NCBI GenBank assembly: GCA_031763025.1
Contig: JASSKH010000007.1
Coordinates: 6,897,930 to 6,961,929 of the forward strand
Length of the DNA: 64,000 nt
From: Macrocystis pyrifera
Taxonomy: Eukaryota > Sar > Phaeophyceae > Laminariales > Laminariaceae
Reading direction: 5' to 3'
Under the pieces are notes generated by a model. It made no database searches, had not been told where the DNA came from, and was given only the letters and a program-made list of their open reading frames with translations. Positions 12,301 through 20,859 of the stretch are shown one piece after another. The position numbers were made by a program, and so were the translations under genes. Within the stretch, counting starts at the first letter, position 1. Each line of letters starts with the position of its first letter.

Positions 12301-15194
12301 TTAGAGGTCTCCATTCGATATTTTTAATGGCCTTATTCTGTGCTTGGTGCTGATGCGAAAACCGATCGGTTCTCCTAGCCGCCGTACCCTCCTCCCGTTC
12401 CTTCACGCCCACGAAGAGCTCGCGGGCGCTCTCTCTTTTTCGATTGCCCTTTCTCGAGGGCGATAGCTGTGAGCGTGAACACTATACATGTGTACACGCG
12501 TTATGTTTATAGTTCAGTCGCCCACCAGGCATGATATCGTTACGGTGTCGATTAACATCCGTAACTGGTATACATATACGTGCGCGATTTGTTCGACCAC
12601 CGGCATATTCCCCTGCAGGCGGTAGAGATGCTCGTGGATAGGCTACTGGAGGAGCCAGTCCTCTCCCGTTTCTCGAACCTGAGCGTCAACTACCGGGGTC
12701 ACGGCACCAACTACGCCAAGGCGGCTGCCGCTTCCGACACCACTTCTACCGACGCACTCGTAAAACCCGCGGACGTACCCTCCGCGAGCGTTCCTGGAGG
12801 GGGGGGTATTCCGCCGCCGGCCGGCGCATTTCAGGGTTCCGTTGCCGGCGCTGGCGCCGTCGTTGTTGTCGCAGACGGTAGCGCCACGTCGAACTCCCCG
12901 ACACAGTCGACAGGGGGGGGCAGGGGAAGCCTTCGGGTGGTACCACCTTCGGCGTTGCCATCGCCCGTGATTTCCGTCAACAGAGGAATGGTGGGTGGGA
13001 TGGTTGGCCCCAACATGGGCAGGGCCGGAGGGTTCCAGATGCAGAATCACCCGTTTCGACAACAGCAGCAGCAACAGCAGCAGCAACAGCGCCTGCCATA
13101 CCATCGCCAGTTTCACCAGGATTCGCAGCAGCAGCACCGGCCCCAGCAACACCAGCCGCGCCAGCAGCAGCAGCCGTACCAGCAGCGCCAGCAGCACCAA
13201 CAGCAGCACCAGCAGCAGCACCGCCACTACCAGTACCAGCACCACCAGCACCAGCAACCGCATCCGCAACACCAACAACAGCAGCCGAACCAACAACCGA
13301 ACCAGCAATCGAACCAGCAGCAACAACCGCATCAGCAACAGCAGCAGCATCAACCACAGCAGCAACAGCAACAGCAACTACAGCAACCGCACCAGCAACA
13401 GCAACAGCAACAACAGCCGCACCAGCAACAACACCAGCAACAACAACAACCACCACAACAACAACAACAACAACAACAACAGCAGCAGCAGCCCCAGCAG
13501 CAAATGTCGTCTGTGTCTCCACCGCGGCCGCTCCGGCCGACCGTGCCGCCGCAGCCAGGGTCGCCAACATCCCCGGCGACTATACCCATGCCACCCATGG
13601 GCCCCGCTGGGCCGATGATGGCCAACCCAGAACACCTGCAGACCATGACCCCCATGGTCCCGCTTACGCACTCCCCTCCCATGCATGGGATGGCGATGAC
13701 GTACGGCACCCCTTCTACCGGAGTCTTCCAAGCCCCACCTGGCGCCGTATTCCACCCCGGGATGCAGCCTCCCATTATGGCCGGCGGTATTCCCACGGGA
13801 CCGGGGGGCTGCGACGGGTCGCCCGGAGGCTACATGGCCATGCCGCCCCCTCCGCCCCAGCAAGCGATGTTTCAGTTTGAGCAGATGAGCAACCCGGTCG
13901 CGGCGGCGATAGCGGCGTGCCCGCCGTTGACCACGGTTACCGTGGGTATTCCGGACAACATGATCGGGGCGATTCTGGGGCCCGGCGGAGCGACGATCAG
14001 CGAGCTGCAGTCGACCACCGGGGCGAGGATTATCGTGAGTCAGCGGGACGAGTTTTTGCCCGGCACGGAGAACCGCATCCTGACTATCTCGGGGGCACCG
14101 ATGGCGACTCAGGTGAATAGCGTTTTCCGTGTATTGTTGGTTAGGATGGATAAACCTACTGGCCTACTCGAGCCAAACCACTCTGGGCGTAAGTATATAA
14201 AACAGCCGCTTGATCTTTACACTGATGTCGAACCGATCCTTATATTTCCGCCTAGAAATGGTATGGTTTGTTGATTGGAAGAGATGTAGTTGTGGTGAGG
14301 AACATTTTCCGCCGGGCTATTATCTACCTCCCTAAAATCGACCTTGGATCACTGCACCGAACGCAGCAGCGCCGGAAGTATCAACCGTGGAGGAAAGTAT
14401 GGAAGGCTTTCGGGGGGGGGGGGGGGGGGGGGGGGGGGGTGAATGATCCATCTCGATGAAATGTGCACTATCTTCTACCTTGTCTCTTAAGAGGCAAACT
14501 TTTCAGGCTTATCGTCAACCGGAACTTTGACGCGCCCAACTCCTTGAACAGTAAGCCGTTAACTGAATAGGCTAGTGCTTCGTATGTTATCTCTTCAAAC
14601 CAAGAGTACGTGGAATAAATACACACTTGTTTTGCGCCCAGGCCTATTTAAAATCACTGTGATACTGCTTTTCATTACGTGGTGGAATGGTCCACCCACC
14701 CTCCCCCCCCCCCCCCCCCCCCCCCCCCGCCCGCCCCCCCCAAGAAAACTGCTATTTACGGGGGACCATATTAAATAGGACCTACGGTACACACGAAAAC
14801 CTATTTATCAGTAGACGCTGATCTTCGTTTTCTGCAAGGTTTGATGCATGGTGCTATAGACGCGTGCCTGCCTCTCCACGTTTAGCGCGTGAAGTTAAGT
14901 AATCGCAGAAAGAGTTGAGTGTCTTGCGGGACCGGTATGGCGGACCGGTCGACACCAAGGCCCCTGACGGGACTTGTCAATTTTTTCTCCCCCAGACGAT
15001 CAGCCACCGGCACACCCGATGCGCGTCGACCCACAACCACCTCTTTCTTCGTGCACCCTTCCCGTAACCACGTGCTTTATTTCGTCCCGTCCCCCCTCCA
15101 CCTCCCTCCTCCCATCTGTGACCACAAACCACAGATGGCGCAGCACCTGGTTTCGCAAAAGATCGAAGCATTCGCGGAGAGACCAAGACGGTAA
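873..15194 (+). CDS. NOVA-like triple KH-domain RNA-binding protein (nine exons)
   Basis: Predicted exons: 873-1227, 4604-4686, 5946-6053, 6514-6621, 6805-6977, 8569-8623, 9625-9795, 12619-14112, 15135-15194. All junction phases agree, giving about 868 aa. An acidic, Gln/Glu-rich N-terminus (about 1-118) precedes KH1 (about 122-205, GKKG loop, then FPGTMERAVLVAG). KH2 (about 295-370) has GRKG and HERMVTVQG. A roughly 150-residue Gln-rich linker follows, then KH3 (about 787-862) with GPGG, EFLPGTENRILTISG and the closing helix AQHLVSQKI. Domain order, the FPGT..ER signature and the long KH2-KH3 linker match animal NOVA more than hnRNP K. Known family members bind YCAY or C-rich RNA in the nucleus and steer splicing. 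KH1, KH2, KH3 and the last exon are strong; exons five and six are tentative. The stop lies 140 nt before an 82-nt C run, so self-binding is possible (inference). Confidence 0.85.
2785..2895. mobile_element. MITE family A copy (GTCC subtype)
   Basis: This is a 111-bp near-palindrome with ends CTATTACGGGGG and CCCCCGTAATAG, flanked by TA on both sides. The AT-rich centre contains TTAGTAAAAATAGG. It has no coding capacity. TA flanks and short inverted repeats suggest a Tc1/mariner-type MITE; an autonomous partner is not in the window. It lies in intron 1 of the KH gene. Confidence 0.85.
2991..3145 (+). mobile_element. LINE-tail / SINE-like repeat copy 1
   Basis: This copy of the dispersed repeat carries the landmarks GTCTGTGACCACAGAGCTCG, CAGCACGGACACTGG and GGATGTCGACGAGTAGAAG, and ends in an (AC)n run. 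The same block ends the local LINE family at 43.6 and 47.0 kb, so this is either a 5'-truncated LINE or a SINE sharing its tail. Confidence 0.75.
4432..4528 (+). repeat. C-rich tracts upstream of the exon 2 acceptor
   Basis: A 16-nt C run (4432-4447) is followed by broken C runs at 4501-4528. They form the extended pyrimidine region before exon 2 of a gene for a KH protein of a pyrimidine-binding family. Confidence 0.7.
4604..6621 (+). CDS. KH gene exons 2-4 encoding KH1
   Basis: Exons 4604-4686, 5946-6053 and 6514-6621 each have AG acceptors and GT donors and keep frame. Together they encode VPSYLAGILIGKKGATIKD, then IQLKSSCVVRIATSG and FPGTMERAVLVAG, then the C-terminal helix KACSLILHTI. 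This is a complete type I KH fold with an intact GXXG loop. The intron between exons 3 and 4 contains a 44-nt G run. Confidence 0.85.
5795..5840 (+). repeat. CTC/CCT trinucleotide repeat in intron 2
   Basis: About fifteen CTC units, slightly interrupted, lie on the sense strand of the KH gene about 110 nt before the exon 3 acceptor. No other feature is seen in the 1.26-kb intron apart from one TACCTGGTA at 4720. Confidence 0.7.
6250..6339 (+). repeat. GA-rich run followed by a 44-nt G tract
   Basis: An AGAG-rich stretch runs into an uninterrupted G run at 6296-6339, inside intron 3 of the KH gene and on the sense strand. Such RNA could form stable G-quadruplexes. Exact length is prone to sequencing error. 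Confidence 0.75.
6805..8623 (+). CDS. KH gene exons 5-6, linker between KH1 and KH2 (tentative)
   Basis: Exon 5 (6805-6977) follows a strong T-rich acceptor, begins AELFNVIRESPEFSEQ and ends at AGGAG|GTAGGT two bases into a codon. Exon 6 (8569-8623) follows a 25-nt T run and encodes PLVGGFTLDDLLDKPWSQ up to a GTGTCG donor. The phases fit each other and KH2. No domain is recognised; earlier donors inside exon 5 are possible, so the linker sequence is uncertain. Confidence 0.5.
7977..8084. mobile_element. MITE family A copy (GACC subtype), decayed left end
   Basis: The body matches the ACC/AGTAAATAGG subtype: TAAATAGGACC near the left, CCTATTTACTATG near the right, then a C run and GTTAATA. 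The outer left inverted repeat is eroded. It sits directly next to a MITE B copy. Confidence 0.7.
8091..8186. mobile_element. MITE family B copy 1
   Basis: The arms include CTTTTAG, CAGTCCCGTTTTAGGGACAA and the mirrored TTTGTCACCAAAACGG. It is shorter and more diverged than the copy at 40.4 kb. Confidence 0.65.
8793..8875 (-). other. tRNA-like remnant (minus strand)
   Basis: Read on the minus strand there is an A-box-like TGGCTTGGTAGG and, 45 nt on, a B-box-like GGTTCAAGTCT inside a well paired T arm (GTGGG/CTCAC). The acceptor and D stems do not pair. It looks like a decayed tRNA or the head of a tRNA-derived SINE rather than a working tRNA gene. Confidence 0.4.
9071..9181. mobile_element. 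MITE family A copy (mixed subtype)
   Basis: Ends are CTATTACGGGGGG and CCCCCGTAGTA; the body has AATAGGACTTACGG and CCTATTTACTGTGG. Size about 111 bp, in KH intron 6. Confidence 0.75.
9625..9795 (+). CDS. KH gene exon 7 encoding KH2
   Basis: This 57-codon exon is phase 0 on both sides, from CCCGCAG to AACAAG|GTGAGA. It encodes MLIPLTAGGLVIGRKGANI and IRVHERMVTVQG. The GXXG loop is GRKG. The final helix (AVEMLVDRLLEEP) is completed by the next exon, as in NOVA KH2. Confidence 0.85.
9807..9853 (+). repeat. AGGCC pentamer repeat at the exon 7 donor
   Basis: About nine copies of a CCAGG pentamer begin 11 nt after the KH2 exon donor. This is a simple tandem array. Confidence 0.8.
9901..9994. mobile_element. 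MITE family B copy 2
   Basis: The left arm AACCCTTTTGGGCGTGCAGT and CCGTTACGGGGACAAATTAC match the family; the right arm (TTTGTCCCCAAGG, CTGCAGTCC) is diverged. Another fragment with GACAAAACTACTTGGAATTG lies at about 10140-10185. Confidence 0.6.
10265..10395 (+). repeat. CCATGG / YCAY-rich cluster in intron 7
   Basis: Nine YCAY tetramers (CCAT or CCAC) fall within about 130 nt, many inside CCATGG palindromes; about two are expected by chance. YCAY is the target of animal NOVA proteins, and this intron belongs to a NOVA-like gene. A regulatory role is inference. Confidence 0.45.
10431..11207. mobile_element. element bounded by a 36-bp inverted repeat
   Basis: GTTTCCTATGCGGTTCGATT at 10436-10455 recurs inverted at 11183-11203, with matching flanks (GAGCTTCA). 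The interior has GC-rich degenerate direct repeats (GAGACGCTCTGG-like, 10607-10905) and a CTG run but no open frame of note. It could be a non-autonomous DNA element; no target duplication is identified. Confidence 0.45.
11321..11421. mobile_element. MITE family A copy (GTCC subtype)
   Basis: ATTACGGGGGTCCATAC on the left and GGACCCCCGTAATAG on the right, with a shortened centre. About 100 bp. Confidence 0.8.
12040..12175 (+). mobile_element. SINE-like segment (shared with 18.1 kb)
   Basis: TTGCTCAGTGG resembles a tRNA A box. Downstream, GGGCTCGAAACGG and TCTCCCGCCGATAACA reappear inverted at 18117-18165, so this is a dispersed repeat. The combination suggests a tRNA-derived SINE; the 3' end is unclear. 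Confidence 0.45.
12619..14112 (+). CDS. KH gene exon 8: KH2 end, polyQ linker, KH3
   Basis: A 498-codon exon runs from a CCTGCAG acceptor to an ACTCAG|GTGAAT donor. It closes KH2, passes a Gly/Ala/Ser linker, then a polyglutamine-rich stretch (about 13050-13505, mixed CAG and CAA with His, Pro and Asn), then a Pro/Met-rich segment and KH3 with IPDNMIGAILGPGG. The long uninterrupted frame across repetitive DNA supports real coding. Antisense frames through the CAG/CAA array are shadows. Confidence 0.85.
14412..14439 (+). repeat. 28-nt G tract in the last KH intron
   Basis: Uninterrupted G run on the sense strand, 300 nt after the exon 8 donor. Confidence 0.8.
14703..14728 (+). repeat. 26-nt C tract in the last KH intron
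   Basis: Uninterrupted C run followed by more C-rich sequence to 14740, about 400 nt before the terminal exon. With the G tract at 14412 it could pair into a hairpin in the pre-mRNA. Confidence 0.8.
14752..14810. mobile_element. half copy of MITE family A
   Basis: CTATTTACGGGGGACCATA and AATAGGACCTACGGTACACA match the left half of the GACC subtype; the right half is missing. It abuts the C tract. Confidence 0.65.
15135..15194 (+). CDS. KH gene terminal exon
   Basis: After an ACCACAG acceptor this exon supplies MAQHLVSQKIEAFAERPRR and a TAA stop, completing the last helix of KH3 (compare AQYLISQRI in NOVA). Phase 0 matches exon 8. Confidence 0.8.
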   Translation: MAQHLVSQKIEAFAERPRR

Positions 15195-15232
15195 AAGGTA
15201 GCGCCGATGAACAGGCGTTTGCGTTTGGCGTC

Positions 15233-15332
15233 ATGCACGTCCTGACGTTGCCGGACCGGAAACTATTCAGGGCACATCACTCATTCCCGAGCTTCGGGAC
15301 TAGAAGCGCGGCCAACCCAGGCGTATTTTTTT

Positions 15333-15416
<84 letters not shown>

Positions 15417-15667
15417 CCGACTCGCTCCGACTCCCCCCTCCTTCTTTCGATATTCCGCCATCCATACCGACAACAACTCCTCCGGCGCCCCGCGCCCATG
15501 CCGATGATATCCACCTTGTGGTTGTGGATCGAGAGCGTGACCCCGCCACGAAGGTAGTGACCGTCGACCTACGTCGATGTCGACCCTTCAGTTCGCCCAT
15601 GGCCGGCTGTTTTCTGGATAGAAACGGCACGTGCTCAAGGTGGTATGTATTGCTGTACGTTCTATAG
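15233..15667 (+). other. open frame across the poly(C) run, coding doubtful
   Basis: An ATG frame of 144 codons reads the 82-nt C run as polyproline and continues with DDIHLVVVDRERDPATK. That tail looks protein-like, but the frame depends on the exact C count and no acceptor precedes it. It may be an exon of a separate gene or just 3' UTR of the KH gene. Confidence 0.2.
15334..15415 (+). repeat. 82-nt poly(C) run downstream of the KH stop
   Basis: T9 then 82 consecutive C residues begin 140 nt after the stop of the KH gene, on its sense strand, so probably in the 3' UTR. Proteins of the PCBP/hnRNP K branch bind such RNA. True length may differ because of polymerase slippage. Confidence 0.8.
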
Positions 15668-17040
15668 TAAGGCATGCTGTTAATAGGGTATGCTTACATA
15701 TACATATGCAGACGCCATGATATGTAATAGTCTGGCCGTTTTTTGTTTCGTTCGTTGGTTTTTTACAGAGGTACTGGTTATATTTTTAGTGTCCTCCTGT
15801 GGTGCGTGGCGTGGGCCATGCGCGCGAAAAAATAGGGCGCTGCGGTGCGCGCCTGGCTTATTTGCCCCGCGCCTAGAAGAGCACTTTGACGTTTTCTGCG
15901 GTTTGGATTTTTTTTTTTTTTTTGTTCGGGGTTTTTATCTGTTTTTTTTTTTTTTGCTGTTTTTTCATTCCACGGCAGGTACCATTTTGTTGTTGCTGCT
16001 GTTGTTGTTGTGGTGGTGGCGGTGCACTGCTCGCTGTGAGGAGTGCCGATGCTGTATGCCAACGACGGCCCTGGAAGGCGGTTTAGACAAAAACACGACC
16101 TCGTCATATACCGAGCTATGCGTTACGAAGCAGCCGTGTGGTGAATTTACATAGGGCGCGTGTTCTCCCCCCACGGCTCCTGACTAGTTTCACCCCCACG
16201 AGTAAGCACGCCTTCGGAACCCTTTTTCATCGACTCCCGTGTTTGTCAAAGTGTGTTTTGGGCGGGTGCGAGTGGATTGACGTGGTAACACAGCAGTTAA
16301 GAAACACTCAAATAGTAGCAGGTATATATGATACTGCGTAGATACAGTAATATTCAGTGAAGCATGTATTGGTGCGGTCCCCCTTTTCCGTGAGAGATGG
16401 AGGGATTTGCTGTGCGGGGTACAAGGAGGAGGGGGGGGGGTGTGAAATCTGCCACCCGCAGAACGAACGCGAGCACTGCTGTTTTTTTAAATGTTTTTGT
16501 ACGAGATGGGAAAAAAAAAAAGTAGTAGGTGAGGTGTGATTGGCTTTTGCCCGCGAGCTCAGCCGCACAAGACGGTATCTAGAAGGAACAGCTTGTCTGA
16601 AGGTTTGAGTGGAGGATATAGCTCCAATAAACGTCCTTGTTAGGGGAAAAGCCCTCCTCTTGCGGCTTCTCTATCATAGCAGAACTATGTAGTACCTGGT
16701 ATATAGTTGTGTGGATGAAAGGGGCTCTCCACTGCGTGTTGCATGTACCTTTGTCCGTGAATTTTTACTGCTACTCTGTATACTGGATTGGGATTTTTTA
16801 TGTGATTGGATTGGGTTGGATTTAGGGTGTCACTACTAGTTGAGGTTCAATATAGCTCTACGACTTATGCGTGTACGTGGTTAGGTGAATTTATTTTGGT
16901 GTGCTTATTACTTTGTAGCGGTACATAGCGAGGGCGCCAATCGACCATCGTTTTTTTTCGTGAGCAAACCGCGTTATACTGTGCGTGATTTTTTATGCAT
17001 GCGTGTGCGCGTGCCGAAAGCCCCCCCCCCCACTGTTCAG
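15668..17040. other. intergenic or intronic DNA, no gene seen
   Basis: T-rich runs (15909-15957), a TACCTGGTA at 16693 and a short poly(G) at 16431-16440. No exon with convincing splice sites was found on either strand. Confidence 0.4.
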
Positions 17041-17157
17041 TTTGATTTTAGCAAGGAGTTCCCGTTGGTCAGCGGGGAGGCACGCGCAGTAATGGCGTGC
17101 CATTTTGGGGTTTTGGGGTGTGCTAAAGATAGGCAGGCAATACGTATAATATTTTGA
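17041..17157 (+). CDS. possible terminal exon of an unrecognised gene
   Basis: After a 12-nt C run and CTGTTCAG, phase 0 reads FDFSKEFPLVSGEARAVM, then ACHFGVLGCAKDRQAI and a TGA. The acceptor is good and composition is protein-like, but no partner exon can be fixed; 15.5 kb is one candidate. A 199-codon frame on the opposite strand overlaps it. Confidence 0.3.
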   Translation, partial: FDFSKEFPLVSGEARAVMACHFGVLGCAKDRQAIRIIF

Positions 17158-17879
17158 AAGCTGGCGTTCTGGTGTTCGTGCGGTATAGGTTGGAGAACGC
17201 GATTTGACAGCATACATACAATATATACGAAGCAGGTCCATTATACATGGACATAGTTCAGAGTAGCTCTCTGTAGACCAGCCGAAGAGTGAGGGGCGGG
17301 TTCTGCCATTCATGTCGTCATCATAAGCGTGTCGGGAGAGGAGGGTGGTAGCGTTTTTGGGTGGGAGACGCGCGTGACCGGTGAGTAAACACTCCGCGGA
17401 ACGGTTTCTGTGGTGCTTACTACCGCAAGAATTGAAAACGAAGACGAAAAATACCTGTGTGTACTCCCTAGCATTAAGCAGGCAGCACGCAACGCAATAA
17501 GATAGGACATGAAAATATGAAACAGAATAGCCGGAGGCGCTGGGAGGCGTGCGTGCAGGCGCGGGACGTGTCTCTGAAGCTACTCGCTGCAAGTGGCCAT
17601 GCTACCGATCAGCGGCTCGGTGCATAGGCTACGAGTGGCTACTGGTGGGTAGCAGGGTAGCAACCCTTGATAAACCATGCTCGCATGACAAAGCATCAAG
17701 TCTACCACTTACTTGATGTACGTTGATTGACTGTGGCGTGTATGAGTACTCCGGTATAAACAAACTATTCCCCAGTTTCTCACATGCCGTTATAGTGTGG
17801 GGACTCTTTCTCTACCAGCCTCACGCGGACGGCGTCGGTAAGCAGGTTCCTATAGCGGTTCATACTCTGTTGTGGGTGA

Positions 17880-18115
17880 AATATGCGAACGCTCTAGTCG
17901 AAAGTCCAACCAACTCCGGCCAAGAAGGCGCATTTTATCGGGGTTCGAGTCCCGCCAGACGTCATGTTTCCGCTTGTTTTGCCGTGGCGCAGAAAAAGGG
18001 AAATCAAGTAGAGAGAACCACGATAAGAGAGCACTCGATCAGAGAGGCGAAAATGGAGTGAGCCACTTGAGCAAAAGAACGCACGACAAGGAAGGGGGAT
18101 CATGATAGGAAACAC
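17880..18115 (+). mobile_element. tRNA-derived SINE copy 1
   Basis: GGTTCGAGTCCCGCC is a B-box match. Downstream come AGAGAACCAC and AAAGAACGCACGACAAGGA, shared with the next copy in the same orientation. Confidence 0.5.
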
Positions 18116-18204
18116 CAGGCTCTGATCAATCCCGGAAGATGCTATCGGCGGGAGGCCGTATCGAGCCCAAAGACACTTCTTTCGTTTGTTCATGTGGTCC
18201 CCCT

Positions 18205-18350
18205 CCCTCATCAGCGCTGACTTAGTAGCTGAGTGGTTTATCTCAAACATATCGAAGAATGAAGTCCGGGGTTCGAGTCGAAAGCGGAGAGAACCACTAG
18301 AGTGAAAGAACGCACGACTAGGGAGGAGGGCCATAAGAACGAAACAAACA
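18205..18350 (+). mobile_element. tRNA-derived SINE copy 2
   Basis: The A box TAGCTGAGTGG and B box GGTTCGAGTC are about 40 nt apart, followed by AGAGAACCAC and AAAGAACGCACGACTAGG. This is the better preserved head. Between the two copies (18117-18180) lies an inverted segment also found at 12.1 kb. Confidence 0.55.
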
Positions 18351-20859
18351 GCACGCCAACACCGTTGCATTGAAGCTACATTACAGTCTATAGTATGAGA
18401 TCATCCCCCAATGTCAGCATGGACTCAATGTTAGCATGAAGTTCCCAGAAATGAGCAGAAATCCCGAGGGAAACCGAGTAAGCAAACCATTTCCACTACT
18501 ACTGCCAAACGTACCCGATTTTAGTTTCAGCAAGTAGTTGGTCTCTTTTAAAACGTGGCTGCCGCTGCGAAGGGGACCATCATCGCTGCGTTTGGTGCCG
18601 ACCAAGTAGGTGCTCGTGCCCATAGTATAAAAAAAGTCGCTCGTGATAAGATGCGACACTGACGCACGTCGCGTTTTGTTTCTCCAGCAAGCCTATGTGG
18701 CGCATTTTTTGACGGATTGACACACGATGTCGACCGACCCACTACGAAAATACGGACACCGTCGACGAAAATGAATCATTTAAGCTATCGTTAGGACCTC
18801 GCGCAGCAGGACATTCATAGCTGTCGTCAACTTGTGCGCGTTTGGTTAATTTAGAGAATACGGAGAATCGTATACTTCCTCTGTCCCATAAGTCTGGGGA
18901 GTTATGTTTGTACGAGCCCTTAACGGTGTCGGATGTCTTAGGCGATAATATTTTTGAAATCTTGAGCGTTTTTTCGGGTTGAAACACATTTTTTTTTTTT
19001 TTTCTTGCGCACTACCCTGCATGTGCTAGCGGCTAACAAAGAAGTAGTCAGGCCAAAAATGGCCGTATTTTGACCACTGTCCACTGGGGGGGGGGGGGTG
19101 GGGGCACTATAAAAAAAAACACTAAGAACCCCCAAGAATTATCCCCAACCCTAAACCTAACCCCCCTCTACTCAACGATCCATGTCGCATCCCCCCATAC
19201 TAACACCAGTATACTAGTGATCCCGCCCTAAAAACAAGACACTTGGGGGTCCCACATTAAAGCAAGACACTTGGGGGTCCCACACTAAAACCAAGACACT
19301 TGGGGGGCAAGCCAAACAACAGTAGGCCGCCCCCTCTACTCAACGCTCCAACTCAACGATCCATGTCGCGTCCCCCCATACTAAAACCAGTATAATAGCG
19401 TCCCCACACTAAAACCAGTACACTTGGGGGTACCACACTAAAACCAAGACACTTGGGGGTCCCTCACTAAAACCAAGACACTTGGGGGTCCCTCACTAAA
19501 ACCAAGACACTTGGGGGTTCCCAGGGGAAAACAAACGATTAGTTGTCCTCGGCATCACTGGGACTCGGTGCCAGCCACGCCCAAGCCTTGTCGAAAGCCT
19601 CATAAGCAACCTCCACCGCGATAGCAATGCGGCGGCCCACGGATAGCTCACCGCCCTTGAAACGGGGGGGGGGGGGGGGGGGTACTTGGGGGCAAGTCCA
19701 TGGTATTGTGTTGTCTGTGGGCTACGTCCAGGGGTGGTAAACACGAATTCTCAAAAAAAAAAACTCCAAAAAAATCTCCAAAACAAAATCTCAAAAATGA
19801 GCCAAAATGGGCATATTTTGACTTCATTTTAGTATGGACAACCGGCTTTTTTTTTTTTTTTTTGCATCAGCTTCGTTGAGACTTCATCTTTCCAACGAAC
19901 CTAACTATAGGATGATCGGAAAAGTATAAGTGCACAAACAAATACACGCCCAAAACTCCCCAGACTTACGTATGGGACAGAGGAAGTATATTCATCGCAG
20001 TCAGCGCTCGCAGACCCTCGCTCGTTGTAGAACAGGCTTTCAGCCAGGCCGAAAGGGCTTCCCTGCTCTTTGGGCATGATGCAAATTAGAAACTCGCAAT
20101 CTTTCGGTATGACTACTCTACAAAACATACAGCACATTCAAGCCGCGAAAAATGTTGTCACTATATAGCTGCCTCATACCGCCGTAAACACCGTTACCAG
20201 ATATGAAGGGGGAGCAAATCGCCCCCCGGGGCACACCTTTTTCCACGTCTGCGTCGCACGTCCCCGCGGCGGCCGGGGTACACTTTTGTCGGGCAACAAC
20301 TACATAAGTTTGGCAGTAACCAGAGGAGAGGGTATTATGAATTATGAACGGTTTCTGCGAGGTTAAACGTGCTATTCGCTGTTAGTCTACAGCAGTAGAG
20401 GTACACTCCGTAACTCCGAGATCACGAAAGAGACCCCCCCCCCCCCCCCCCCCCTTCTCCTCCCTGACTGACCTATACACCACGGTTACTGAAATAACAT
20501 TTTTGTCGTGCGCAAGCTGGGCACAACACTCCCACCGCCATGAAAGGCGGAGGCGCGTGGAACTGTGTGCTTCCAAGCACTCACCACACGCTTGATGCCC
20601 TAGGCAGACGGTGTTTCACACTTTATGCAGCAGGAGTGAGCGATTTTCCGCGCCCATCCCTATTGATCTTGGCAGTACGTACTTAGTCTCCAGAGGAGAC
20701 GGGTCGCAATTTGTTTTGTGTGCCGACGATCACCGAACTCATGGCTAAATCGTTCGAGGGGATATTCTACGTTGCCACAGCAGTTGCTCAGTTTTGAGTA
20801 TACCAAGCCACCGGGATGATCGGCCGGCCGCATAAAGGATTTGGACGATTCGAGGAAAG
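18351..20859. other. non-coding stretch around the minisatellite
   Basis: Apart from the minisatellite and G/C tracts (19664-19682, 20434-20454) nothing coding is evident. Sequence near 19035-19085 and 19798-19850 shares GGCCGTATTTTGACC/GGGCATATTTTGAC, so another diverged repeat is present. Confidence 0.4.
19140..19520 (+). repeat. 29-bp minisatellite with higher-order structure
   Basis: Units of about 29 bp share AAACCAAGACACTTGGGGGT; seven or more partial to full copies occur at 19226-19315 and 19400-19520. A longer block (CTCTACTCAACG, CCATGTCGC) precedes each sub-array, so the array was duplicated as a whole. A single CCCTAAACCTAACCC sits at its edge. Confidence 0.75.

Larger units (their letters stand above)
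9796..12618 (+). other. KH gene intron 7
   Basis: 2.8 kb without coding signal. It holds a pentamer repeat, MITE B pieces, a CCATGG-rich cluster (10265-10395), an inverted-repeat element (10431-11207), a CTG run (10752-10778), a MITE A copy (11321-11421) and a SINE-like segment (12040-12175). Confidence 0.6.

Noticed and set aside
12643-13796. Long minus-strand and alternate-frame ORFs over the CAG/CAA array (poly-Leu, poly-Ala/Val, poly-Cys, poly-Ser)
   Set aside because: They are shadows of the polyglutamine-coding exon; only the plus frame connects KH2 to KH3 with matching splice phases.
16993-17592. 199-codon minus-strand ORF
   Set aside because: No recognised domain and Tyr/Cys/Arg-rich composition; a plausible plus-strand terminal exon (17041-17157) overlaps it. 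Could be chance.
19148-19166. Telomere-like CCCTAAACCTAACCC
   Set aside because: A single degenerate occurrence at a minisatellite edge; no array of telomere units.
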